From CAZTDD01 sp964612675 (GTDB lineage Bacteria; Hinthialibacterota; Hinthialibacteria; Hinthialibacterales; JAKPRU01), in assembly GCA_964612675.1 (NCBI GenBank), contig CAZTDD010000006.1, forward strand, positions 1-64,000: a stretch of 64,000 bases of DNA. Reading direction: 5' to 3'. Under the pieces are notes generated by a model. The model had not been told where the DNA came from. It did not search any database and was given only the letters and a program-made list of their open reading frames with translations. Positions 1-7,138 of this stretch are shown here, piece after piece (within the stretch, counting starts at the first letter, position 1; each line of letters starts with the position of its first letter). The position numbers and the translations under genes are program-made.

Positions 1-43
1 AGAGGTCACCCGGCCATCGATCGATTTTCAACGTTCCTGCAGT

Positions 44-162
44 GGGTGCCACCCCCAACTCCGCTTGGGGGTGGCTGAATCGAAACATCACCGGGTGCCA
101 TGCCAGAAGCAAGACGATGAAAACGCACCGGCCTGACCTTTCACACTCTCCTGTCATGACAG
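44..162 (+). repeat. First copy of the 134-bp dispersed repeat
   Basis: It begins with a perfect hairpin, stem GCCACCCCCAA with loop CTCCGC, and continues with the same unique sequence seen in the copies at 966-1300. The last bases diverge from the later copies after about position 155. It lies immediately downstream of the toxin-antitoxin pair at 192-845, in the same orientation as the copies on the other side of that pair. Confidence 0.85.
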
Positions 163-191
163 TCGTTGTTGTTCAGTGATGGATACCGCAG

Positions 192-428
192 TTACAATTC
201 GTCCCCGGGCTGCGGAGGTGTATCGGGCACGCGGGCCAGGATCCGATCCAGATTCTCCAGTTTTCCGCGCCGTGCTCGTGTCTCCATTTCTTCGCGGACT
301 TTCCACGCGGAGAGCTGTGACGCGAGCGCGAGAGCGACGATCTGGTCAACCGAAACGTTCTCTTTCTCCGCCGCCTCTGCGGCCAGTTTCGCCAGAAAAT
401 CCGGGATGTCTGCTTTGATTATTGCCAT
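192..428 (-). CDS. Small ribbon-helix-helix-like antitoxin
   Basis: A 78-residue protein. Residues 5-50 read as a short beta strand (KADIPDFL) followed by two helices containing ENVSVDQIVALALASQL, the pattern of HicB/Arc-type antitoxins that bind their own operator and neutralise a partner toxin. The tail is proline-rich and acidic. Its start overlaps the end of the PIN toxin gene by 10 bases, so the pair is translationally coupled with the toxin read first, which is the less usual order. Because the toxin frame is broken, this antitoxin may have no active partner here. The family assignment rests on sequence pattern only. Confidence 0.6.
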   Translation of the reverse strand: MAIIKADIPDFLAKLAAEAAEKENVSVDQIVALALASQLSAWKVREEMETRARRGKLENLDRILARVPDTPPQPGDEL

Positions 429-845
429 GGCTGTGACCTCACTAGTCTCAGAAGCTCGTTTGGAGCGAGCACCTTGATGCCGATTCCGAACATCGGTTCG
501 AAGTGCCTCCGGTTATGAGTGACTATACAATCCGCACGGGCATCCCAGGCCAGATGCGCGAACGGCTCATCGCCCGGATCGGGAAGCACCGGTATCCACT
601 GACTGTAAACCTGCCATCGTTCGGCCAGCAGGCAAAGTGCATCCAGAAGATGATCCACTTCTTCAAGACTCAATCCAAGAAGGTGCGTGTTCTCGCTTTA
701 GTACTTCCTCGTATTCGGCTAGCGCCGTATTGCTAAGAACCAGTGTCCATCTGCCTTCGCGCAGAAGGCGGAGTAGTGCAAACGAGGCACCGTTTCGGGA
801 GCGCAGCCCTGCGACCAAAACAGTCGTATCCAGCACAACTCTCAT
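419..845 (-). pseudogene. PIN-family toxin, frameshifted
   Basis: Resembles the PIN-family putative toxins of the TIGR00305 type, predicted Mg-dependent ribonucleases. The N-terminal part (from ATG at 845) reads MRVVLDTTVLVAGLRS and carries the first catalytic Asp. It then stops at about 663, while the C-terminal part continues in another frame and carries DPGDEPF and THNRRHF, the later acidic motifs. A single-base change near 678-683 would restore one reading frame through HLLGLSLEEVDHLL, giving about 140 residues, the usual family length. The break may be a real inactivating mutation or a sequencing error. The 3' end overlaps the antitoxin gene. Confidence 0.75.
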
Positions 846-963
846 CTTTCGCTCCCGTCCGCAGCGCGGATGATTCTCCGCTCCATCCACGCGAAAGGAT
901 CATACACCACTTCATCGCTCTCCGCATCCGCTGCGTACGCCACATCTCTTGCCGCCTCGCAAC
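843..963 (-). pseudogene. Truncated C-terminus of an upstream gene, cut by the repeat array
   Basis: A reading frame enters from the 134-bp repeat at about 964 and ends with VVYDPFAWMERRIIRAADG and then a TGA that overlaps the ATG of the PIN toxin (ATGA coupling). Tight coupling and a protein-like composition suggest it is the tail of the gene that originally preceded the toxin, possibly its cognate antitoxin, whose 5' part was lost when the repeat arrived. The frame upstream runs into repeat sequence with no credible start. I cannot assign a family. Confidence 0.35.
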
Positions 964-965
964 CC

Positions 966-1300
966 GGGTGCCACCCCCAACTCCGCTTGGGGGTGGTTGA
1001 AACCAAACATCAACGGGTGCCATGCCAGAAGCGAGACGATGAAAACGCACTCGCCTGACTTTTCACACTCTCCTGTCATCCAGACCGGAAAACCAACGCG
1101 GGTGCCACCCCCAACTCCGCTTGGGGGTGGCTGAATCGAAACATCAACGGGTGCCATGCCAGAAGCGAGACGATGAAAACGCACTCGCCTGACTTTTCAC
1201 ACTCTCCTGTCATCCAGACCGGAAAACCAACGCGGGTGCCACCCCCAACTCCGCTTGGGGGTGGCTGAATCGAAACATCAACGGGTGCCATGCCAGAAGC
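966..1300 (+). repeat. Tandem array of 134-bp repeats (two full copies and a half)
   Basis: Copies run 966-1099, 1100-1233 and 1234-1300, the last one truncated. The two full copies differ by only a few substitutions. Each opens with the hairpin whose stem is GCCACCCCCAA and then contains GCCATGCCAGAAGCGAGACG. No protein-coding potential is credible. Shorter relatives in the reverse orientation occur at 3999-4024, 4207-4270, 4444-4470 and 26835-26862. Together with bases 1301-1585, which hold another short repeat and a promoter, this accounts for the gene-free stretch from 964 to 1585. Confidence 0.9.
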
Positions 1301-1439
1301 GGAGAGGCCGAGACCCGGTTTTATTCCTGATACCAAATTGAATTTCATCCAGAAAACACGATCTCATAATCCCACCGAACCGCCTCGAAGCGCGGGCATG
1401 GATGGGCCTATCTTCTTGCACAACCAAACAAAAAGAACC

Positions 1440-1465
1440 GGGAGGGCGAGGCTCCCGCCGAGCCG
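1440..1465. repeat. 26-bp GC-rich dispersed repeat, copy 1
   Basis: Core GGGAGGGCGAGGCTCCCG followed by CCGAGCCG. Internal GGGAG/CTCCC complementarity lets it fold. An identical 26-mer is at 42592-42617 and a diverged inverted pair is at 54655-54716. All copies lie between genes. Confidence 0.8.
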
Positions 1466-1493
1466 ATGGTATTGAATACTCTGAACTTACTTA

Positions 1494-1522
1494 TTGACAC
1501 AGTTGTATGGCGAGAGTATAGT
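1494..1522 (+). promoter_or_regulatory. Near-consensus sigma-70 promoter
   Basis: TTGACA at 1494-1499 and TATAGT at 1517-1522 are separated by 17 bases. The expected start of transcription is about 1529, leaving a leader of roughly 57 bases before the Abi-C gene at 1586. This is the clearest promoter in the window. Confidence 0.75.
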
Positions 1523-1585
1523 CTTAGTGCAAAGCGGTTGAGTTTTCGGGCGGGGATGCTCGTGGGGGAAAGGTGAGAAAAGGCA

Positions 1586-2419
1586 ATGGACAAAATACCT
1601 GTGGACGATACCATTATGTATGCGTTAGCCAGGCTTGTTGATGATGCCCAGAAGGATCGCAGAGATCCGAGTCACTCCGATATTGAATTCCAGATTCAAC
1701 ACGCAGGGCTTCAGTCTGCGGACCCCAACAAATCGCCGGGGTCACCTGTCGGAAAGGCAAAACGTGTTAGAAACGTATTGAGCCGGGCACTTGACAGCAG
1801 CCCGGCGAAGGCTGAGACGTTTGCCTCAGGGATCCTCTCAGCGGTTAGGAGCTGCCGCGGCTTCAGCAGAGACTCCGACAACTACGTGGGTGAAGACGCT
1901 GTGAAAGGTCTAGCGGACGCACTCAGGCCTCATGGGTTTGTTCTCGGTGCTGATGGTACCGTTTCTCCGGTTGCCCTAGAGAGATTGTCCGGAAAGCAGT
2001 TAACGGAGGCATTACGTAGTTATGTGGCTCGGGCAAAGAAAGGAATCGAAGACGGTGCTCTAGTAGTAGGGACGGGAAAGGATCTCATAGAAGCAGTGGC
2101 TGCCCACGTTTTGCAGGAGTTATGGGGACAGCATTCCACGACGGCCAATTTCCCGACCTTACTGGGACAAGCGTTCGACGCTCTAGGGATGGTAACACCT
2201 GGACATACGCCAAAACAGCAAGAACACGCTCGTTGTCGTCTTGAGCGAGACTTGTACGAAACTGCGTGCGCCGTAAACAATCTTCGGAATAAACAAGGAA
2301 CAGGCCACGGCAGGCCATGGATGCCCGATTTGAGACCGGCAGAGGTTACGGCGGTTATTGAATTGATCGGTATCGTATCAGAACTCATGCTAGACAAACT
2401 TGAAGAGAAGAGAACATAA
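1586..2419 (+). CDS. Abortive-infection-type protein with Abi-C domain
   Basis: A 277-residue soluble protein. The C-terminal part (about 145-275) matches the pattern of the abortive infection C-terminal (Abi-C) domain: a helix with GTGKDLIEAVAAHVLQE (162-178), then RNKQGTGHGR at 234-243, then a hydrophobic helix. The RN...H residues recall HEPN-type ribonuclease motifs, which is known for related families. The N-terminal 130 residues are not recognised. Proteins with this domain often guard against phages by stopping cell growth; that role is inferred here. The gene has its own strong promoter and is followed by a frameshifted lipoprotein gene and a possible nuclease gene. Confidence 0.75.
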   Translation: MDKIPVDDTIMYALARLVDDAQKDRRDPSHSDIEFQIQHAGLQSADPNKSPGSPVGKAKRVRNVLSRALDSSPAKAETFASGILSAVRSCRGFSRDSDNYVGEDAVKGLADALRPHGFVLGADGTVSPVALERLSGKQLTEALRSYVARAKKGIEDGALVVGTGKDLIEAVAAHVLQELWGQHSTTANFPTLLGQAFDALGMVTPGHTPKQQEHARCRLERDLYETACAVNNLRNKQGTGHGRPWMPDLRPAEVTAVIELIGIVSELMLDKLEEKRT

Positions 2420-2526
2420 CGCGACAAGAGATCCTGAAAAGCACGCTGCTCATCGGTTAACACCGAGAGTCGATAACGGCTGATGGATAAGCGCGAACGT
2501 TTTCGGACGAAATGAAGGAGATGAGA

Positions 2527-2884
2527 ATGGCTACTCGAGTCTTCACGATCTCGATTGCTGTGATCCTCGCTGGATGCGTCGCTGTGCCAGTACAGGAGAA
2601 GTACGCCGAGAAATTCGAGCAGGTGGAGCTTTGGGATGAGCAAAGCGGATTTAAGGAGCATTTTTCCCAAGGTTTATCCGGGCGGCCAACAGGTGTCGAA
2701 GAGCGGCCAACACATAGACGCACTCGTACTGCGTGACCGTCAGTACGATCTATCTGCAGATCGTTTTGTGACACAGGAGATTTACTTCTACTTTTCAGAG
2801 AATCAACTCTTCCAGTGGGGAAGGCCTCAAGATTGGCGTGAGCGAGACCCCGACGTGATAATCCGAGACGAGAGGGAGAAATAG
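2527..2884 (+). pseudogene. Small lipoprotein gene, frameshifted
   Basis: Start ATG at 2527 follows AAGGAG at 2515-2520. The first part encodes a lipoprotein signal (MATRVFTISIAVILAGCVAV), with the lipobox Cys in LAGC. After about position 2630 the frame is lost, while a continuation beginning GMSKADLRSIFPKVYPGG runs to 2884 in the next frame. Removing one G near 2634-2636 joins them into a protein of about 118 residues. The LWGMSKADLRSIF stretch resembles the start of the SmpA/OmlA-like fold common in small lipoproteins. This is either a real inactivation or a sequence error. Confidence 0.6.
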
Positions 2885-2913
2885 CGCTGCGAACGCGGGC
2901 CGGGATTCCCGTT

Positions 2914-3798
2914 ATGCAGAGAATCCTGATGTTAGCTTCTATGTTAGTCGAACAGGTGCTTCCAATGTTTGTCCATGCTACGAGGGCGCTTCCCGACTGC
3001 CTCCTTGCAGAAGCGAAGGTAAGGGGATTGTCCATTGACCAGGCGAAAAGTCTTTTCTCCATTGTACCCGAGGATATTATGCGTGCCGGTTGTTTCTTCG
3101 ATAAGATTACTGACATGTGGCGCTACGAGTTTGGAAGGCCATACAAAATCGGTGGACAGTTTCTTTGGGGGACTGATATGTGGATACCCGTGCACTATCT
3201 GCTTACAGCTTTGCTATGCGTGCAATCGCGACTTTCTGAGAGTAAACAGACCGATTACTTGGCGCGGCTGGCTGATTCTCGGAAACATCAGGATGTACTT
3301 GTTGAGATGATCCCTGCCGATAAGGTCGGCTCCGTGATTCCAGTGGAGTTTGAGGTTACTGGAGTGGGGGCTGGCAACTGTACCGTTGATTGGCTCATAG
3401 GACACCCGAGCGGCCGCATCATTCTCTTGGATGTGAAGAGGCGAGTATTTGATTTCATAAGACATGTTCAGGAAACGGCCGCCAATGTCGCCGAGCCGGA
3501 GCCAGACCATGATCCCACACTCTTGTTTCGGAGCGTGGAAAGGAAATTCAAAAGTACTAACCCAGATCTGTGTCTCCAGGGGGTCTGGCTTGTCACTCAT
3601 ATCGCGCAAAACGAGGACCGAGTTTTTTCTGCATTCTCTGAGTTAGACGCGAGTAAAGTGCACTTCGCGATACTGGGGGATTGGAAGCCTGACGCCTATG
3701 TTCTGGCTCGGCGTGATGAGGATCGCGAATACTTGAAGAGTGTATTTAGATTACAGTCGTCCGCACGCTTCTCTTATAAAGGCGCTGCGAGACGTTGA
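2914..3798 (+). CDS. Unrecognised protein with possible PD-(D/E)XK nuclease core
   Basis: 294 residues, not recognised overall. Residues 143-180 read PVEFEVTG, then TVDWLIGHPSGRIILLDVKRR. The series E147, D159 and D173-V-K175 placed on predicted beta strands has the spacing of a PD-(D/E)XK nuclease centre. The first 110 residues are helical and the last third is mixed alpha/beta. No signal peptide is convincing, although the N-terminus is hydrophobic. No clear ribosome binding site precedes the start. It follows an Abi-C-type gene and a broken lipoprotein gene, so a defence role is possible but unproven. Confidence 0.5.
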   Translation: MQRILMLASMLVEQVLPMFVHATRALPDCLLAEAKVRGLSIDQAKSLFSIVPEDIMRAGCFFDKITDMWRYEFGRPYKIGGQFLWGTDMWIPVHYLLTALLCVQSRLSESKQTDYLARLADSRKHQDVLVEMIPADKVGSVIPVEFEVTGVGAGNCTVDWLIGHPSGRIILLDVKRRVFDFIRHVQETAANVAEPEPDHDPTLLFRSVERKFKSTNPDLCLQGVWLVTHIAQNEDRVFSAFSELDASKVHFAILGDWKPDAYVLARRDEDREYLKSVFRLQSSARFSYKGAARR

Positions 3799-3998
3799 TC
3801 GTACGTTAAACGTTGCCGTGTCCCCAAGAAACGAACGTTCAGTTCACCAGCCGATCGCCAGCCACTCCATGCCCGCACTCCAGGTGTGGGCACAGCCTCG
3901 AACACATTCACGGAACACCGGGATTGAGATTCCTGTCATTACGGCATGCGATGAATTCTCTCACTCCCGCCATACCACCCACTGTCGATTGGCTTACC

Positions 3999-4024
3999 CC
4001 ACCCCCAAGCGGAGTTGGGGGTGG
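3999..4024. repeat. Hairpin of the 134-bp repeat family, reverse orientation
   Basis: Stem CCACCCCCAA, loop GCGGAG, stem TTGGGGGTGG. It is followed by CACCCG as in the other copies. It lies in the gene-free stretch 3799-4591, which otherwise holds only the composite palindrome at 4244-4475. Confidence 0.85.
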
Positions 4025-4243
4025 CACCCGCTTTTTCTGCACTTTCGCTGTCAATCAGTTGCCAAAGGCCGTTTTCAGATTCTCATTTCAGGTCTGCAAA
4101 TCGGTAGTCCGTCCATGCCCGCGCTTCGAGGCGGTGGTGCGATCTCGAAAGTTAGAGGAAATCAGAAAGCGGTTTCATCTTCGCAAAAGTGTTTCGGTAG
4201 CTCCTCTCGCTTCTGGCATGGCACCCGTTGTCGATTGACTTAC

Positions 4244-4475
4244 CCCACCCCCAGGCGGAGTTGACGGTGTCGCAAAAAGTCCTCACGCAGAGTGTAGGGT
4301 GGGCTCACGGGCATTGTATCGCACCATCCGTCTCTGGTTAACGTTCACCGAAGCCCGTAGCCCACCAAATCGGGGTCCGAGGCCTTGTGGGCTACGCTTC
4401 GCTTTGAGCCCACCCTACGATTCCCCCGCTGACTTTTTGCAGCACCCCCAAGCGGAGTTGGGGGTGGCACCCGCA
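4244..4475. repeat. Nested composite palindromic element
   Basis: Three levels of inverted repeats are visible. The outermost layer is two copies of the CCACCCCCAA-type hairpin sequence (4244-4262, degenerate, and 4444-4470). Inside are GCAAAAAGTC at 4272-4281 and its exact complement GACTTTTTGC at 4431-4440. Inside those are GTAGGGTGGGCTCA at 4294-4307 with its exact complement at 4405-4418, and GTAGCCCAC at 4357-4365 with its complement at 4387-4395. No coding sequence is supported. It looks like a non-autonomous palindromic element inserted into another repeat. Confidence 0.75.
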
Positions 4476-4591
4476 AAGCATATCCGCTCGGCTGTTGTAG
4501 ATTTGGCGGACAGCGCTCGACCGGTTTATGGTAGGATATCGAAAGAACGTGAAGTCGCGTGAGGTAGGGCGGCAACACAGGAAGAAAACGG

Positions 4592-4903
4592 ATGGTCAGC
4601 ACCGATAGCCGAAACCTGACACGAGAGAATTCAATGACAGTAGATGAGAAGACCATAGACACGATTGTCTCGATCGCCAAATCGTATGGTGCCACAAGGC
4701 TGATTCTGTTCGGAAGCGCCGCCGAGTCACCGGACAATGCACGGGATCTAGATATCGCCTGCGACGGCGTAGAGGGGTGGAAGATCTATGAATTGGGAGG
4801 ACGGATCGAGGACGAACTGAACGTCCCCCTCGATATTGTACCGTTGAGTCCGCCGACTCGATTTACACGATATATCGAATCTAGAGGCAAAGTGCTTCTA
4901 TGA
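4592..4903 (+). CDS. MNT-type nucleotidyltransferase antitoxin (MntA-like)
   Basis: 103 residues. Minimal nucleotidyltransferase domain with LFGSAAESPDNARDLDIA: Gly41-Ser42, acidic residues D52 and D54, and a third Asp at D81 in PLDIVPL. In the known MntA/HepT systems this enzyme transfers AMP to a tyrosine of the HEPN partner and so silences its ribonuclease activity. The stop overlaps the start of the HEPN gene (ATGA), which indicates coupled translation. A second possible start at 4634 gives the shorter N-terminus usual for the family, but AGGAAG at 4579-4584 supports the upstream start. Confidence 0.85.
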   Translation: MVSTDSRNLTRENSMTVDEKTIDTIVSIAKSYGATRLILFGSAAESPDNARDLDIACDGVEGWKIYELGGRIEDELNVPLDIVPLSPPTRFTRYIESRGKVLL

Positions 4904-5358
4904 GTGTTGAAAGACTCCGAGAAGAGATTGACATCGAACTGGCTGCTCTCGATATCATAGTCTGGGAGATTGTCGCTCTCCGAGATGACCTCGGGTATAG
5001 AGAAGCCACCCTCCGTGAGAAGACTGCCGCTGCAGGTTTTCTGTCACAATTCTACAACGGCATTGAAAACATCTTAAAACGAATCAGCGCATTCCAAGGT
5101 CGCCTGCCTCGCGAGAGCGCTTCATGGCATTTGGACTTATTCAAGCAATTCAGTCCCCAAGCATCCGTGCCCTTTCCAGCGCTATTTGACGATCAGCTGA
5201 CAAAAGATCTGGTGCCATACCGAAAGTTCAGGCATATAGCACGCCACGGTTACGCGTTTGAATTGCAGTGGGACCGTATGCGGGAAGGGACCGAGAATGT
5301 GGAGGCGGTCTTTTCACGATTCAGACGGTTACTTATGGAATATATACACAAACTCTGA
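4900..5358 (+). CDS. HEPN-domain toxin (HepT-like)
   Basis: 152 residues, all helical. It carries the motif R111-x4-H116-x-Y118 (RHIARHGY), which is the catalytic R-x4-H motif of HEPN ribonucleases followed by the tyrosine that MntA-type enzymes AMPylate. It is preceded and overlapped by its MNT antitoxin. Known relatives cleave RNA when free of the antitoxin. All motif residues are intact, so this pair is probably functional, unlike the PIN pair at 192-845. Confidence 0.85.
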   Translation: MSVERLREEIDIELAALDIIVWEIVALRDDLGYREATLREKTAAAGFLSQFYNGIENILKRISAFQGRLPRESASWHLDLFKQFSPQASVPFPALFDDQLTKDLVPYRKFRHIARHGYAFELQWDRMREGTENVEAVFSRFRRLLMEYIHKL

Positions 5359-5447
5359 ACACGCGGAGGGTTCCGGCCGTTCGTCTGACTTGCTCTTTCG
5401 TTTTACGATGGCTTCCGTCCCCCGTGCAATCCGCGAGTCACTCCCAC

Positions 5448-6797
5448 TCACTCCACTGGACACGTTGCATGAACCTCGTCGAGGGTTCTGTTCACCTCCG
5501 TCATGCGCTCGACAAGAAGACGCCACGGTTCGTCGTTGATGTTCACCACACCATAGTTGCTGTTTTCGCCATCAAAGCGTCCCTCGGCGGGCTCGTCCGC
5601 ATGCTCGAACCAGTGATACCCCACCATGAACGGCATCCGAGCCAACGCGGTGACATACGCATCAAACAAATCGGCACGCTCCTGCTGCGTCTGCACCGCC
5701 TGACCCGCGCCCTTTGTATTCGGCAATCCGGAATCCATCGCCTTGAACGAAAACTCGGTCAACATAATCGGCAGCCCGGTGATTTCGTGAATCCGTTCAA
5801 GCCGCTCCTCCGGCGGTGTGTGATCGTAACGGTTGTACGAAACGACATTGACAAATCCCTCCATCGCACGCAGCACCGGCTCCGGCGCACGCCCCGCAAA
5901 CCGGCACCCGATAATCAAATGGTTCGGATCGAACTCCCGAATCGCATCGTGACACACACGGAAATACTGCCGGGCACAGAGGTACTGAAACTCATCCTCA
6001 TCGAAGCGCTGGATATCGTTTCGCGGTGTCCGGGCGTCAGCGAGATTCTCAAACGTTTCGATTCTGACCTTCCACGCTTCCCCGAGCGCCTCGGCGGTAT
6101 CGTATTTCCGTTTGAGAAACCGAAGCGCCCGCTGATGCCCGGCGGTCTCGTAATCGCTCATCAGAAAACGAATCAAAAGCGAGGTCTTCTGCCGCCAATC
6201 GGGGCCCCACGAGAGTTCATTGTCGGTGAAATAACCCAACACGTACGGATCGGTCGCGCGCGGTGCACATTCCTGCCGCGCCACCTCGCGGCATCCTTCC
6301 CGGAACTGCTCCGAGAACACATCGGGGAATGTCCCGGTCAGCCAATCGCCACCCGCCTGACGCCCCATATTGATGATCGGGGTATATGCCATCCCCTCAT
6401 GAAACGTGGACGACGCACACCACGCGCCGAGTGTATTGAATCCCCATGAGCGCAGTCTCTTCACGGCGGCGTCCGCCCAGGCTTCCTCGGAACCGTATTT
6501 CCGTTCCACAGCGCGCTTGTACGGCGAGTAGCCGAGATCCGGCGCGTGATCGGCGGAATACGAGACATGGTTGACACCTTTCGAGAAGAACAAACCACCT
6601 TCCGGGTCGATTAACCACCAACGCCCGTCGATTTCGGCGGTCTGAAAATAGCCGACACCGAACTGCTGGGTTGTTTTCTGTCCGCCGTACGAGGTTGTGG
6701 TCTTGTCGCCGAGTTCCATGAACGTTGCGCAGCCGGCTACTGCCAGCAGAATCGAAATACATGGTAACCAAACGATAGAGAAGAGTTTTCGTCGCAT
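5448..6797 (-). CDS. Secreted agarase-like glycoside hydrolase (lipoprotein)
   Basis: Start chosen at the ATG at 6797, which follows AAGGGA; this gives 449 residues. An N-terminal lipoprotein signal ends in LLAVAGC, so the enzyme is probably membrane-anchored outside the cytoplasm. The body is a TIM-barrel of the beta-agarase-like clan (GH50/GH86 relatives): GRWWLIDPEGGLFFSKGVNH near residues 58-77, YFTDNELSWG with a likely acid/base Glu at 194, and LPIMLTEFSFK with a likely nucleophile Glu at 348. The substrate could be agar, porphyran or another galactan; sequence alone does not decide. It sits alone between accessory DNA and the VWA protein. Confidence 0.75.
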   Translation of the reverse strand: MRRKLFSIVWLPCISILLAVAGCATFMELGDKTTTSYGGQKTTQQFGVGYFQTAEIDGRWWLIDPEGGLFFSKGVNHVSYSADHAPDLGYSPYKRAVERKYGSEEAWADAAVKRLRSWGFNTLGAWCASSTFHEGMAYTPIINMGRQAGGDWLTGTFPDVFSEQFREGCREVARQECAPRATDPYVLGYFTDNELSWGPDWRQKTSLLIRFLMSDYETAGHQRALRFLKRKYDTAEALGEAWKVRIETFENLADARTPRNDIQRFDEDEFQYLCARQYFRVCHDAIREFDPNHLIIGCRFAGRAPEPVLRAMEGFVNVVSYNRYDHTPPEERLERIHEITGLPIMLTEFSFKAMDSGLPNTKGAGQAVQTQQERADLFDAYVTALARMPFMVGYHWFEHADEPAEGRFDGENSNYGVVNINDEPWRLLVERMTEVNRTLDEVHATCPVE

Positions 6798-7007
6798 GAT
6801 GGGGCTATCCCTTCTGGTATTGTGGCTCACAGGATGTTTGCCATTATGCCACAGGAAGCATGCCCGCGCTCAAGGTGGAAGTGCGATAAGATAATCTTCT
6901 ACATTTGAATGACAAGCTGCGTGAACAGAAACGCCGTGCGGTTTATTCCTTTCGCTGCTGGCATGCCACCCTTTATAGAACGGATTGCATGAGAATCGAC
7001 AGTTCTT

Positions 7008-7079
7008 GGTGGGCTACGGGCTCAGGTAATAGTCGGCCAGAGACAAGGGTGCGACACGTCGCCCGTGAGCCCACCCTAC
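7008..7079. repeat. Inverted repeat related to the 4294-4418 element
   Basis: The right arm, GCCCGTGAGCCCACCCTAC at 7061-7079, is the exact complement of 4294-4312. The left arm, GGTGGGCTACGGGC at 7008-7021, pairs with it apart from one base. Bases 6798-7138 hold no gene. From about 7092 to 7135 the sequence is a TTCGTG-rich low-complexity run resembling 26933-26975. Confidence 0.75.
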
Positions 7080-7138
7080 AATCGGTATTTCGTTTCTTCT
7101 TCGTGCTTTCGTGTTTCTTTCGTGCCTTCGTGGTCCAG

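Noticed and set aside
966..1300. CRISPR array
   Set aside because: The 134-bp units are joined directly, with no spacer sequences between them.
5268..6449. 393-codon plus-strand reading frame opposite the agarase-like gene
   Set aside because: The minus-strand gene has a signal peptide, catalytic motifs and a ribosome binding site; the plus-strand frame has none of these and overlaps it almost fully.
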